From: Notamacropus eugenii
Lineage: Eukaryota; Chordata; Mammalia; Diprotodontia; Macropodidae
NCBI RefSeq assembly: GCF_028372415.1
Contig: NC_092878.1
Location: forward strand, 29,680,903-29,744,902
Direction: 5' to 3'
Length of the DNA: 64,000 nt
A model generated the notes under the pieces. The model was not told the DNA's origin. It saw nothing but the letters and a program-made list of their open reading frames with translations, and made no database searches. The position numbers and the translations under genes are program-made. Shown here piece by piece: positions 1-13,300 of the stretch. Numbering within the stretch: position 1 is the stretch's first letter; every line of letters starts with the position of its first letter.

Positions 1-417
1 GGGGACTTAAAACTGTTTCAGATCCTTGAGGGTTCTAAAAGGCTAATCTCTAAATAACTAAGGATTTACTATGCTAATTATTCCATCCTGTGGTTCCCCA
101 TGGATTGCTAAGGAATGAGAGAGTGGGCTTTGTCAGTAAAGTCTGATAAATAGCTCTAATCTGAACTTGGGACAGAGATAATTGCCATCTAGCACTCCTG
201 AGTAGTGAGTCTGTTTTGATACTTGAATTATATAGTACCCACATCCAAGGACAACTCCAGAACTTTCAGATATGTACATAGGCAAAAGATATTTTCAGGA
301 GCCCCAGAACACTGAACACTATGCCATTCCACCTCACACACACTGCCATCCCTCCCAATCCTACAAGGCTCCAGTGAATCAGTTCAAATTTGCCAGCACT
401 GAAAGCTCATTATCAGG

Positions 418-2943
418 AGGTAGAACCAAGATGGTGGAGTACTGGGAGCAATGCAGGTGAAGTCTTCTAACATTCTCTTCCAAACAATTTTAAAATAATA
501 CCTCAGATCAAATTGTGGAGAGGCAGAGTCAACAGAAGATCAAATGGGACATATTTTTGAGTTTAAAACAACTTAGGAGATTAGCAGGAGAGGTCTGTGA
601 GATCACAGTGGGAGTCAGCCGAGAGTGGGGCAGTAGCATGAGTGGTGGACCTTGGGGGCAGCTGCAACAGTAGCAGAAGCAGCAGCAACAGCAGCTTGGG
701 GAGCTCTCAGCTCAGAAACAGTAAGAAGATCAGACAACTCATCAGAAAAAGACTACAGGGGACCTTTTGCTGGCATTGGGTTCAGCTGGCACTGATTAGC
801 AACTCTATTGCTCATACTCATTTCTGGATCATAAGGTGGAGAGGAGCCCTTGTGTCCAGGGAGTAAGGGTCTTGGTCAGAGCTGCAGGGAAGAGAGGAGC
901 ATTAATGTTTATGGTTGCAGGGCAGCAGGGGCCCTTAGTGGGTAAAAACCAGAGAGCAGACCAGGAGAGCAGTGACTCCATCTCTTCTTGGATCACACCA
1001 CTTTGGAAACACTGAGAATTTGAAGACCCTCAGAACTAGCTGTGAAAATAGCATCATGAAAAAGCCTAAACCTTGAGACAGTGCCTCCTCCCCCAGGGGA
1101 GCAGTGCCCAACTTCAACATTAAGTTCAGAGTCAAGAGGTAGGTTATGAAAATGAGCAAATAACAACAAAAAAGAATTTGACCATAAAAAGCTATTACAG
1201 AGACAGGGAAGCCTAAGACACAAACTCAGAAGGAGATAACAATGTGAAAACCCCTATAACCAAAGCTTCAAAGAAAAGTGCTAATTGGAATTGAAAATTA
1301 TGAAAAGAGAACAGCTTGGAAAAGAAGGCACAAAAAATGCTGAAGAAAATAACACCTTAAAAAATAGAACTGGCCTAATGTTAAGAGGCACAAAAATTCA
1401 CTGAAGAATTCCTTTAAAAGCAAAATAGGCCTAATGGAAAAGGAGCTACACAAACTCACTGAAGAAAAGAACTCAAATTCACTGAAGAAAAGAATTCCTT
1501 AAAAAAGCAGAATTGGCCAAATGGAAAAAGAGGTGCCAAAGCTCAGTGAAGAAAATAATTAAAAATTAGCATTAGGCAAGTGGAAGCTAATGACTTCAAT
1601 AACCAATAAAACAAAGTCAGAAGAATGAAAAAATAGAAGAAAATGTGAAAATATCTCAATGGAAAAACAACTGACCTGGAAAAAAATCAAGGAGAGATAA
1701 TTTAAGAATTATTTGACTAACTGAAAGCCATGATTCAAAATGAGGCTAGATACTATATTTCAAGAAATTATAAAAGAAAACTCCTCCGATATCACACCTA
1801 GAAGGTAAAATAGAAATGGAAAGAATCTACTGATCACCTGAAAGAGATCACAAAATGAAAACTCCCAGGAATATTATAGTAAGATTCTAGAGCTTCAAGG
1901 TCAAGGAGAAAATATTGCAAGCAGCCAGAAAGAAATAAATCAAATATCAGTGAGCTATAGTCACAATTACACACAATTTTACAGCTTCCATGTCAAAGGA
2001 ATTGAAGTCTTGGAATATGATTTTCTGGAAGACAAAGAAGTTAGGATTACAGCCAAAAGACAAAGGAGTTAGGATTACAGCCAAGAATAACCTGCCCAGC
2101 AAAACTGAGTACAGTTCTTCTGGATATTTAATGAAATAAGGGACTTTCAAGAATTCTTGCTGAAAAGACCAAAACTGAGTAGAAAATTTGACATTCTAGT
2201 AGAAGACTCAAAAGAAGCATAAAAAAGTAAACACTAAAGAGTATTCATAAGGGACTCAATAAAGTGAAGCTGTTTAGACTCTTATATGGGAAGATGATAC
2301 ATGTAACTCCTAAGAACTTTATCATTAGAGGGATAGTTAGAAGGCATTCACATAGACAGAGGGCAAGGGAGTGAATCAGTTCTATTGTGATGATTTCCAA
2401 AAAAAGAAGTGTACAAGACGATACACTGTGAGAAGGGGGAAGAGAAACGTAGAATGGGGAAATTTTTCTCACATAAAAGAGGCATGCAACATAAAGGGAG
2501 TGGTGGTAGCAGGCAAAGTTTGGATCTCCCTCATCAGAATTGGTTCAAAGAGGGAACAATATATACACAATAAGCTGGGTAAAGAAATCTGTCTTACCTA
2601 TTCCAAATAGGGAAGTAGGAGGGGAAGAGGATAAGAGAAAAGGTGAGGTAGATAATAAAAGAGAGAGAAGATTAAGGGAGGTCAGAAGTAATACAGACTT
2701 TTGAGGAGGGATGGGATAAAAAGAGAAAGAGAAGGATAAGCAGAAGAAAATAGAGTGGAGAGAAATGAACAGTAATTATAACTGAATGTGAATAGGATGA
2801 GCTCATTCCTAAAGCAGAAGTGGGCAGCAGAATGAATTAGAAACCAGAATCCAACAAAGAAACACACTTGACAGAGAAACACATGAACAGATTTAAAATA
2901 AAGAGCTGGAACAGAATGCTTCAGCTGAAGTAAAAAAGGCAGA
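418..2943 (+). mobile_element. HAL1/L1-type LINE, 5' UTR and decayed ORF1 (+)
   Basis: It begins with the L1-type start accaagatggtggag. At 1310-1600 the sequence repeats a coiled-coil-coding unit (aatggaaaaag.ag.t...ctcactgaagaaaa) with stops and frameshifts; the same heptad module is seen in the L1 ORF1 at 10766-11280. After ORF1 it runs into purine-rich 3' sequence with no reverse transcriptase, as expected for HAL1 (half-L1). The family name is from memory. Confidence 0.65.
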
Positions 2944-3215
2944 GGCAGCGGTCATGAGGCAGCTGATGTCATAGCAGATAGGGTCCTGGGCCTGGAATCA
3001 GGAAAACTCATCTTGCTGGGTTCAAATCTGACCCCAGACACTTAGGAGCTGTGTGACCCTGGGCAAGTTGCTTCATCCTGTTTGCCTCAGTTTCCTCATC
3101 TTTAAAATGAGCTGGAGAGGAAAATGGCAAATCACTCCAGCGTCTCTGCCAAGAAAACCCCAAAGGAGTCACAGAGATTCAGACGCAACTTCCATGACTG
3201 AACAACAAAGCAGTC
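2944..3215 (+). mobile_element. tRNA-type SINE (+)
   Basis: Contains the tRNA-like head (gggtcctgggcctggaatca, ggttcaaatc B box), tgtgaccctgggcaagt and the characteristic 3' half (aaatggcaaatcactccagc). Inserted into the LINE at 418-3943. Confidence 0.85.
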
Positions 3216-3943
3216 ATAATCTCAGGCAAAGCAAAAGCGCAGATAATCAGGGAATCATGTTTTGCTAAAAGATACCGTAGACGGTGAAGCAATATCCAAA
3301 AATGTTTATAGCAAGTTTCTCTGATAAAGGTCTCTTCTCAGATATACAGGGAATTGAGTCAGATTTATAAAAAGAAGAGTAATTCCAAAGACAGAATAAC
3401 ATACGCACTCAACTGGGTATAAAGATCTATCTTACGCTACAGAAAAGTAGGAGGAAAAGGAGGTAAGCAAGGGGTGGAGGTGACAGGAGGGAGGGCAGAT
3501 TGGGGGCAGGAGCACTTTTGAGGAAGGACGGGGTAAAAGGAGAGAGAGCAGAATGAATGGGAGTGGAGGAATAGGATGAAGGGAAATACAGTTAGCAATA
3601 GTAGGTGTGAAAAAAAATTTTGAAGAAAGTTTTTCTGATAAAGGATTCATTTATCAAATATATAGAGAATGGAGTCAAATTTATAAAAAGAATAACCATT
3701 TGCCAATTGATAAATGATCAAAAGATATGTAGAGTTTTCAGATGAACTAATCAAAGCTATCTATAGCCATATGAAAAAATACTCTCACTATTGATTGGAG
3801 AAATGCAAATTAAAACAATTCTGAGGTACTACCTCTTACCTATTAGATTGGCTAATAGGACAGAAAAGGTAAATGACAAATGTTGGAAAAATGGGGCATT
3901 AATGCACTGTTAGTGGAATTGTGAACTGATTCAACCATTCTTT
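3216..3943 (+). mobile_element. Continuation of HAL1/L1 element, ORF2 C-terminal-like part (+)
   Basis: 3290-3370 and 3618-3700 carry the same L1 motif (ctgataaagg ... gagtcaaatttataaaaa), so the module 2550-3374 is repeated at 3375-3943. From 3770 it matches the end of L1 ORF2 (gagaaatgcaaattaaaaca). It is interrupted at 3943 by a younger L1. Confidence 0.7.
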
Positions 3944-4985
3944 TTTTTTTTAATATTTTTTTTATTTTTATTTTTTAATGTTTAACAATCACTGCCATAC
4001 AATTGCGATTTTATCCCCCCCACCTACCCCCCACTACCCCCCTCCCTCCCCACGACTGCATACAATTCTGTATAGATTCTACATATACTTTCCTATTGAG
4101 TATATTTTCACTATAGTCATGCTATGTAGTCAGACTAAGATAAATGAAAGAAATCGTATAACAAATCAGAACATGATACACAAACACATACACATACACA
4201 AACATGATCTGCTACATTATGTGAGTGACTTCCATATTTCTCTCTCTGAGTGTGGAAGGCATTTTGCCTTGAGATCCACCATTGGGATTTTTTTTTTTTT
4301 TGTAAGAAGTTCTTGTGTTATTACAAAAATCTAAGTCTACCAGAAAAAACTCTCACACACTGTGGTTGTTGCTGTGCATAAAGTTCTCCTGGTTCTGCTC
4401 CTTTCACTCAGCATCAGGTCATATAAGTCCTTCCAGGCCTCTCTGAAGTCTTCTTGTTCATCATTTCTTATGGCACAATAGTACTCCATTACATTCATAT
4501 ACCATAATTTATTCAGCCATTCCCCAATTGATGGACATCCCCTTGACTTCCAGTTTTTGGCAACTACATAGAGTGCTGCTATAAATATTTTTGTACATGT
4601 GGGACCCTTTCCCATTTTTATGATCTCTTGGGGATATAGTCCTAGTAGCGATATTGCTGGGTCAAAGGGTATGCACATTTTTGTAGCCCTTTGGGCATAG
4701 TTCCAAATTGCTCTCCAGAATGGTTGGATGCGCTCGCAGCTCCACCAACAATGAATTAGTGTTCCAACTCTCCCACATCCTCTCCAGCATTTATCATTTT
4801 CTTGTTCTGTCATGTTTGCCAATCTTATAGGTGTGATGTGGTACCTCAGAGTTGTTTTGATTTGCATCTCTCTAATCAATAGTGATTTAGAGCATTTTTT
4901 CATATGATTATAGGTAGCTTTAATTTCTTCCTCTGAAAATTGCCTGTTCATATCCTTTGACCATTTATCAATTGGGGAATGACTT
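3944..4985 (-). mobile_element. Young 5'-truncated L1 (-), nested in an older L1/HAL1
   Basis: Flanked by a perfect 17-bp target duplication TGATTCAACCATTCTTT at 3927-3943 and 4986-5002. On the minus strand it carries the ORF2 C-terminus, open for more than 200 codons, with the CCHC motif (CWRGCG ... HCWWSC) and WYMNVMEYYCAIRNDEQ, then a 3' UTR with a G-rich tract (4012-4052) and an A-rich tail. The intact frame and perfect duplication point to a recent insertion. Confidence 0.93.
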
Positions 4986-5002
4986 TGATTCAACCATTCT
5001 TT

Positions 5003-5725
5003 AGAGTAATTTGGAACTATGCTCAAAGAGCTTTAAAACCATGCATACCCTTTGACCTAGCAATGCCACTACTAAGTCTATATCCCAAAAGAGATAAAAA
5101 ACAAAAAGAAAAAGGACCTATATGTCCAAAAATATTTATAACAGCTGTTTTCCGGGGGGGGGGGGAGCAAAGAATTGGAAATTGAGGGGATGCTCATCAA
5201 ATGGCAAAGTGTTAAACAAGTTGCCATATGTAATTGTGATGGAATACTGTTGTGCTATGGGAAATGATGAGCAGGATGCTCTCAGAAAAGCCTGGAGAGA
5301 CTTGCATGAGCTGATGTAAAGTAAGATATACTGTGTACAAAGTAATAGCAATGTTGTTAAGATGATCAGTTGTGAATGACCTAGCCATTGTCAGCAATAC
5401 AATGATGCAAAGCAGCTCTGAAGGACTTGTGATGAAAAACGCTCTCCATCCCCAGAGGAAGAACTGATGGTGTCTCAATACAGACTGAAGCACACTTTTT
5501 GCTTTCTTTTTCTTGAGGGCTTTTTTGGGGGTCTGTGTTTTCTTTTACCATGTGACTATCATGGAAATGTTTTGCATGATTACATATGTAAAGCCTATAT
5601 TGAATTGCTTGCCTTTTCAATGGGGTGGGGGAAGAAAGGGAGAGAATTTGGAACTCAGAGTTTTAAAAACAAATTTTAAAAATTGTTTTTACATGTAACT
5701 GGGGAAAAATAAAATACTAAATAAG
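5003..5725 (+). mobile_element. 3' end of the outer L1/HAL1 (+)
   Basis: Continues directly from 3943 after removal of the nested L1 (aatttggaactatgctcaaag ...), with stops in ORF2, a 3' UTR (aatttggaactcagag) and an A-rich tail near 5705-5750. Confidence 0.85.
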
Positions 5726-5767
5726 AAAATAAGAAAAACAAGCAAAGCCAAAAAGGCCAGCCCCCCA

Positions 5768-6660
5768 ATTAGTGAACTGTCAGAGAGATACGCACAGGCG
5801 GTCTTCAGAAGAGGAAACGAAAGCCACACTTGGTCACATGAAAAATGCTCTCAATCATGACTGCTTAGAGAAATGCAAATTGAAACAACTCTGATGTAGC
5901 CTCTCACACCTGTCAGAAATAACTGCTGAAAGGGATGTGGGGAAATAGGTACACTGAAAGACTGTTGGTGGAGTTGTGACTGGTCTCGTTCTTCTGGAGA
6001 AAAATTTGGAACTTTGTCCAAAAGGCAAAACTATGCCTGTTCTTTGACCCAGCAATGCCATTACTAGGTCTGTACTTCCAAAGAGATCAAAGAAAAAAGA
6101 AAAGGACCTATATGTACAAAGATATTGTGGTGATATAGAATTGGAAATTGAAAGGACACACATCAGTTGGGGAACAGCTGACCACAATGTGGCATATGAT
6201 TGTGATGGAATGTGTTTGTGCTATAAGAAATGTTGATGGGTGTGGTTTTAGGAAAACTTGGCAGGACCTATAGGAACTGATAGAAAATGAAGTGAGCAGA
6301 ACCAGAATCACTGTATACAGTAACAGCAAGGTTGTCATTATGATCGGCTGTGAAAGACTTAGTTACTAGAATCAAAACAGTGAACCGACAGTTCCAAAGG
6401 AGTCATGATCAAAAAAATGCTGTCCACCTCCAGAGAAAAAACTGAGGAAATCAGTGCAAATTGAAGTATGGTTTTCTTACTTTATTTTTCTTGCTTTTTT
6501 GTGACATGGCTAATATGGAAATATACTTTCCATGATTTCATATGTGTAATTGATATATAATTTGTCTTCTCCGTGAATGGGGGAGAAATAAAAAGGGAGA
6601 GAGAGAGAGAATTTGGAACTCAAAACTTATAAAGAAAAGAATATCAAAATAAATAATACA
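5768..6660 (+). mobile_element. Old L1 3' end (+)
   Basis: A second, more diverged copy of the ORF2 C-terminus and 3' UTR (gagaaatgcaaattgaaaca; ctttgacccagcaatgcca; aatttggaactcaaaac), head to tail after the previous element and ending in an A-rich tail. Confidence 0.88.
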
Positions 6661-7259
6661 TGTTTTTTGAAAAAAAAGAAAACAAAAAAATTGAGGCAAA
6701 AAAGAGACTTCATTGCCTATATAGTTGTATCCTCAAAGATATACGAAATCATGTATTAGAAGATTTTTATCAGTCCTTTCATACAACAGTGGAAGAATTA
6801 CAGTTTTCAGCATTTAGTATTGATAAGTTAAAATTGAATTCAGGATTCAAAACTGAATTTTATCTCTTTATACCTTTGTATACTCCACATATTAACCATT
6901 CATTCTTTTAACATTAATTGAATACCTGCAAGGTTCCTAGAAACATAGTAGTTTGTAGATACTTAGACTAGCTTCCTTTTACTAACTCAAAAGAGTAAAG
7001 CAATTTTCATACCTCATTTTTGAAGGCACTCTCACATTTCAATCAATAAAATTTAAACAAGAAATTAAGTAGCACCTATATAGGAGCCACTGTTTGGATG
7101 TGTTTATAAAGAGGCAAAGGAATAAAAGAAGAAATCTAAAAGATTCAATGAGAACTTTTATTGCTTTTGTGGGAAATTTTCTTGAAAATATATTTTTGGT
7201 GCATTTTTCAGTACATTAAATGTGTATGAAAGCTTATCTTCTATTGTCTTTATACCTAG
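6661..7259. other. TMEM62 intron sequence, nothing recognised
   Basis: AT-rich intron before exon A. No repeat or conserved coding signal is recognised. Confidence 0.6.
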
Positions 7260-7373
7260 GATTCCACTGGAAGAAATAAGATTGTTGCACACGAATTTTC
7301 TATAAAAGGAGACATTCACGTCAAATTTGACTTTATGCCATCATTCATTCTCCTAACCGATCACTATGTTGTG
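7260..7373 (+). CDS. TMEM62: TMEM62 coding exon A (in window)
   Basis: The acceptor reads tatacctag and the donor gtaagtg; 114 nt, phase 0 to 0, 38 codons with no stop (starts DSTGRNKIVAHEFS, ends ILLTDHYVV). It probably covers the end of the Ig-like region leading into the first C-terminal membrane helix. Confidence 0.8.
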
Positions 7374-10300
7374 GTAAGTGTATTTCGCCAGATGGGTCTG
7401 TGTGTGTTCGCATATTTGTCTGTTTATAGTTAGGTAGAATTTTGCAGCATTTAAGTTCCTAAAGAAGGTGGTCACTCTATTATGCCAGTGACAGTGAAAC
7501 TGAGAAGAGGACATAAAAGAAGAAAACTGTAATTGAAAGAACTTGTCTTAAAATGAATGTGTATAAAATGCTCTGAAGATACTTTAAATTAGAAGCAGAC
7601 ATATGGACAAGGAGCACTTAGAATAAACACAACAAAATTGTGACAATCAAGTGAATAGATGTGAAAGCACTTGTAAATTATGCAGGACTTTTTATCTATA
7701 TAGATCTATATATCTATATAGATACTGTCCTAAGTGCCATAAATTCTAGGAATTTCAGGTGGTGTTGGCTTAGATGAAGGATTTTTAATATTGTGGTTTT
7801 CTGTGTTGTATGTGCTGACTCGAAACCAGTTAAGCAATCAATCTACCAGTATGTATTTGTTGACATAAGTACTCTGTAAAAAAAAGAAGTCTCTGCCTTA
7901 AATATAAATGTTATTTACCCTCATAGAACCTCATTTTAAAAAATGAAACAAAACAGAAACCCCAAATCTCTCAGCCCAACCTAAAGAGAGCTATTTTGTG
8001 AGCTTTGTGATAGTTTAGGAACAGAATGACTATAGAAAATCAATTGACTGCACAAATTTTATTGTTACCTTTTATTTATATCCCTCACTGATTTTCTCTT
8101 AAACTTACTCCCTATTTTTAAATTTTTAGCAAAAAATAATTTAAATTAGATGAACCATCACTGTGACTGTCTGACAGCATAAACTATGCCACATTCCATG
8201 CCTATCCCTAATGCTCACACTTCTATTGAAAAGTCAAGAGGTTTTGTAAATTTTAGTATTGAAACAAGTTGTTGAAATTTTTCTTTCGATGGGAGGATGT
8301 TTGGAATGACTTATTTCTGACTATACTACTTCCTTCTTTGGTCATTACAAATGATGCCATTTCCATTTGAAATATTAAAAATCTATACCTTCTTTAACTT
8401 GGGTTTATAGAACTTCTGTAATTCACGTTAGCATGTATTTCTTTGTAGGCCCAGATCTTGTTTATTTTGATTGTGGTGGCCCTACAATTCTTGCTTATGA
8501 CTTTCAGGCACTTCAGAAAAATAAAACTGAAAGGTAAGATTTACTGCTTTAATAAAACCACAAAATTTGGGGGCTAAGAAGACTATTTTCAAATACCAGT
8601 TTAACTGAATAATATTAATAATAATAAACTAACACATAACATGATAAGGCTTGCAAAGAACTTTACATGTTATCTCATATTTTCCTTGTAACAACTCTGT
8701 GAAGTAGGTGCTATTATTATCCCCATTTTATAGATGAGTAAACTGAATGCCAACTCTATTGTAAAGTAATAAATCTTAATATATTCTATCTTGGTATGAG
8801 CTTTTAAGAGTTTTAGTTTCTTCCTTTAAACTTCTATCTTATTCTAAAACACCTTGCCTTGAAGAAAATTTCCAGTTATCTTTCTTTTTTGGTAATAAAT
8901 CCATAATCTGAATATTATGGTCATGGGACAATTTCAAAGTCAGCTATAATTATTTAGTGTAAATCTTAGGCAAACTATTGGAAGAGTAGCTGGCTGACTA
9001 CATTGCCAAAGTACATTGATTCTTCCTCTACATCTTTTTTTTTACCTGTCCTGTTTATTCATATCTCTTTACTCATACATCCACCAACTTGGTTTGGGCC
9101 TTATTACCTATCACCTGAACTACTGCAGTAATCTGAAAATTGGTTTCCCTGCTCTCAGCAACCCTTCTCTTCAATCTATCCTTCAGTCAGCTGCCAGGTT
9201 GATATTTCTAAAGCACAAATCTGACCATGTAACTCAAGAAGTTTCAGTGGCTCACTATTATCTCTAGGAAAAAATACATACTTCTAGCATTTAAAGCCTT
9301 TTGCAATCTTGCTCCAGGCCATTCTAGACTGATTTCACATTATTCTTCCTCATGCATTCTCTGTTCTTGTCAAACTAGCTTTTTTTGGTGGATTTCTATA
9401 AACAACATTCCATCTCCCATCTCTGTCCCCTCATCTACGGTATCCACTATGCCTGGAGTGTTCCCTCTTCTTTCCTTCTGCCTCTTGATATACCTAGGTC
9501 TCTTAAAGGCTCAGCTCAAGCACTACCTCTTAAATGAAGTCATTCTTTACCCTAGTTTTTATTGCTCTCCATACACACTTGAATTATTTTTTATTCACTT
9601 ATTATATACTTTTTATTTACTTACCTTTCTACATATTGGTTCATTCCAGTGGAATGTAGGCTCCTTGGTGGCAAGGGTTTTCAGGTAGTTTTGTTTTTAA
9701 TCTTTTAACCCCAGAGCCTCATACAGTGCCTTGCACTTAATAGGCGTATGATAAATGCTTGCTGAATTGAACTGAATTGCTATATTTGCAAAGTCAAATC
9801 CAGGAAAAACTTAATCTGCCAATCCTCCACATGCTTATATTTAAAAAATTTTTTAAATATTTAATTTATCTGTTTTCAGTTTTCAACAATCACTTTCATA
9901 AGTTTTCCATTTTTTCCCCCTCCTTTTCTCCTCTCTCTCCCAAGATGGCCTGCAATCTTATATGGGTTCTACATATACATTCTTATTAAACATATTTTCA
10001 CATTAGTCATGCTGCATAGAAGAATTAAAGCGAATGGAAAAAACTATGAGGAAAACTGAAACAAAACAAAACAAAAGACAAGAGGAAATAGTCTGCTTCA
10101 TTCTGTGTTCCAATTCCATAGTTTTTTCTCTGGTTGTAGATGGCATTTTGCATCAAGAATCCTTTGAGAATGTTTTAGGTCCTTGCATTGCTGTGAAGGG
10201 CTAAGTCTATCAGAAACAGTCCTCAGACATTGTGGCTGTTACTGTGTATAATGTTCTCCTGGTTCTGCCCATTTCACTCAGCATCAGTTCACATAAGTCT

Positions 10301-13300
10301 TTCCAGGTATTTCTGAAGTCCACCTGTTTGTCATTTCTGACAGCACAATAGTATTCCATTACATTCATATACCACAGCTTGTTCAACCATTCTCCAATTG
10401 ATGGGCATTTCCTTGATTTCCAGTTCTTGGCCACCACAAAGAGAGCTGCTATAAATATTTTTGTACATGTAGGACCTTTTTTCATTTTTAAGATCTCTTT
10501 GGGATACAGCCCTAGAACACATGCTTATATTTTTATAAGCAGATCAACACATTTTATCAAAGAGTTCATTTTTGTGTGTCATGAACCCCTTTGGTTGGTA
10601 CTAACCATGGGCCCCTTCTCAGAATGATATTTTTAAGTGCATAAAATAAAGGACACAGGATGACAAATGAAACCAATTGTATTAAAATACACTTATTAAA
10701 CTTTTTAAAAAAAGTTTGTGGAACCTAGGTTAAAAATTCTTAATAAGGACATGTCTGCAATTTTGTTTTGTGATTTCTTGGTTTCTCATAAGGTCATTAG
10801 CCTCCATCTGTTCCATTCTAATTTTTAAAGAACCATTTTCTTCAGTGAGCTTTTGCACCTCCTTTTCCATTTGGCTAATTATGCTTTTTAAAGCATTCTT
10901 CTCCTCATTGGCTTTTTGAACCTCTTTTGCCAATTGAGTTAGCCTATTTTTAAAGGTGTTATTTTCTTCAGCATTTTTTTGGGTCTCCTTTAGCAATTGT
11001 TAACTCACTTTTCATGATTTTCTTGTATCTCTCTATTTCTCTTCCCAATTTTTCCTCCACCTTTCTTACTTGATTTTCAAAATCCTTTTTGAGCTTTTCC
11101 ATGGCCTGAGACCATTGAATATTTATTTTGGATGTTTGGGATACAGATGCCTTGACTTTTATGTCTTTCCCTGATGGTAAGCATTGTTCTTCCTCTTTTG
11201 TCTGAAAGGATGGGAGAAAATATCTGTTCACCAAGAAAGTAACCTTCTATAGTCTTATTTTTTTTCCCTTTTTTGGGCATTTTCCCAAGCAGTTACTTGA
11301 CTTTTGGGTCTTTTGTCAAGAGTAGGGTATACTCTGGGGATCTATAAGATCTCAGTTCCTCTAAGGTGGCACAATCAAGCATGTACACTGGTCTAGGAGC
11401 AACCAGAAACTTTTGTGCCCATAATCTGTGAGTTTCCTCTCCATCACCTGGCCTCCAGTTCCACCAAGCCAGCACTGGGAGCTGAGATTCAGATAAGCTG
11501 CTCAATTCCTCCAGGAGCATTAGTTGGGGGCAGGGCCTCCACAAAGGGCTGAGGTTAAGGATCAGCTGCTCAGTGCCCCAGGGCTTTTACAATCCAACAA
11601 TGGATGCAGGCTGCTGTGGGAGCTGCTGCTGCCCAATGCAGCCTCTGCTGCCTCCAGCCACCTGAGGCCCAAGCTATGGGAAGACCCTGCTCCCTTCTGA
11701 GCCAGCTGAAAAACTCTTTCACTGACCTTTGGCGCCTGTGGGTTGAGGGATCTGCAAACCACTGCTACTGCTGCTGGGGATTCTGCTCGGGTCCTCTTCC
11801 CAGAGTCATGCTGGGGCCAAGGCTGTATTGGGTTCCACTCCGCATCTGGTACGACAGACCTTTCCTGTTGGCTTTCAGGTCACCCTGGGCTGGAAATCTC
11901 CCCCACTCCATTGTTCTGTGGCTTCTGCTGCTCTAGAATTTGTTGAGAATCTTTCTTTATAGGTATTTTATAGGCTGTGGGGGAAGAGCTAGTGTATGTG
12001 TGTCTTTCTACTCTGCCATCTTGGCTCCCCATGTCTGCAATTTTGAAAGAGAAATTGTGCAAGCATTTTCCCAACTTAGAGGAAAATCATGCACTTTCCT
12101 TGTGTCCTAGACCTTTTGCCAATGACTTCCCCTCAGAGGTTTCACTCTCTGGGACACCCTTCTGACAAAAATATGTCTGCATCACATCCTAGGCAGTTTA
12201 TTTCTCCAAAGTACTAAAGGATCTTTACTCATGCATTGCCTATATGTATTCCATCTAGTCTTGATATTATTAGCCACACGTACCTGCAAGAAATAACCCT
12301 AGGAGCATGTTGAAAACTGGGGAAGGCAGCAAGATGGAAGTTATGGCCATATTGTGGGTTTCAATTAGCTGACCAGGAAATACTTATGCTATTTCTGTTC
12401 CCTCTCTTTTCATTGTCCCACCAGAGCTAACATCTAGCCCGGGCAACTATAGGAGCTAACTCTGGTCTTCTTGGGACCCTGTCATGCTACACGGTAGGGT
12501 ATATCACAGTGAACGCAGACTTTCTTTCATCATAAGACTTTCTCATTTAAATGGCTACGAACTGAACTACAAATGAGTCATAGTATCTGACAGTTGGAAA
12601 GGTCTTTGTAGACCTTCTAGTCCAATCTATAACTTAGTAAGAGTCCATTTTATAACATCCCCAACCAGTGACCATCCAGACTCTTCTTGAAGACTTCCAG
12701 TGAGAGAAGATGGACCACATTCTATGGTGTTTATTTGATCCTAGAGATAACAGATAGCCACTGTAGTTTATTGAGCAGGGGATTGACCTGTTTGTCTTCT
12801 GCAGCAAGATGACACAATAGATAGAGCTCTGGAGTTCGATTGAGGAAGATGTGAGTTCAAATCCAGTCACAGACACTTACTAGCTTTGTGATGGTAGGCA
12901 AATCACTTAGTCCATCTACGTTAGTATTCTTATCTATAATATGGGAATAATAAAAGCACCTACCTTTCAGGGTTGTTGTGGCAACAGAATGAAATAATAT
13001 TTGTAAAGCACTTTGCAAATATAGAAAGTATTTGCAAATAATGCTTAAATGTTAGGTGGTATTATTATTATTTAGAAATATTACTTTGGAAGCTGTATAG
13101 TGGATGGAATGGAGGGGGTAGAGATTTGACGAAGGGAGAATGATTAGTAGGCTATTAAAATAGACCAGATGAGAAGTGATGCTCATTTCATTTTTGGACA
13201 ACTCACATTGCTTGGAAGTTTTTCCTCATATCAATAATAAATCTGACTCTCAGCAACTTTCATTCATTGTTCTTAGTTCTCATTTTGTTTCAAGTAGAAC

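Noticed and set aside
2944..3215. True tRNA gene (B-box-like ggttcaaatc)
   Set aside because: Only the tRNA-like head of a SINE; no cloverleaf with intact arms, and many similar copies in the window.
4337..5026. 229-codon protein-coding gene
   Set aside because: It is the C-terminus of L1 ORF2 in the nested element, and its first codons come from the flanking host element.
11293..11946. Several open frames on both strands
   Set aside because: They lie in the 5' UTR of the L1 at 10766-12029.
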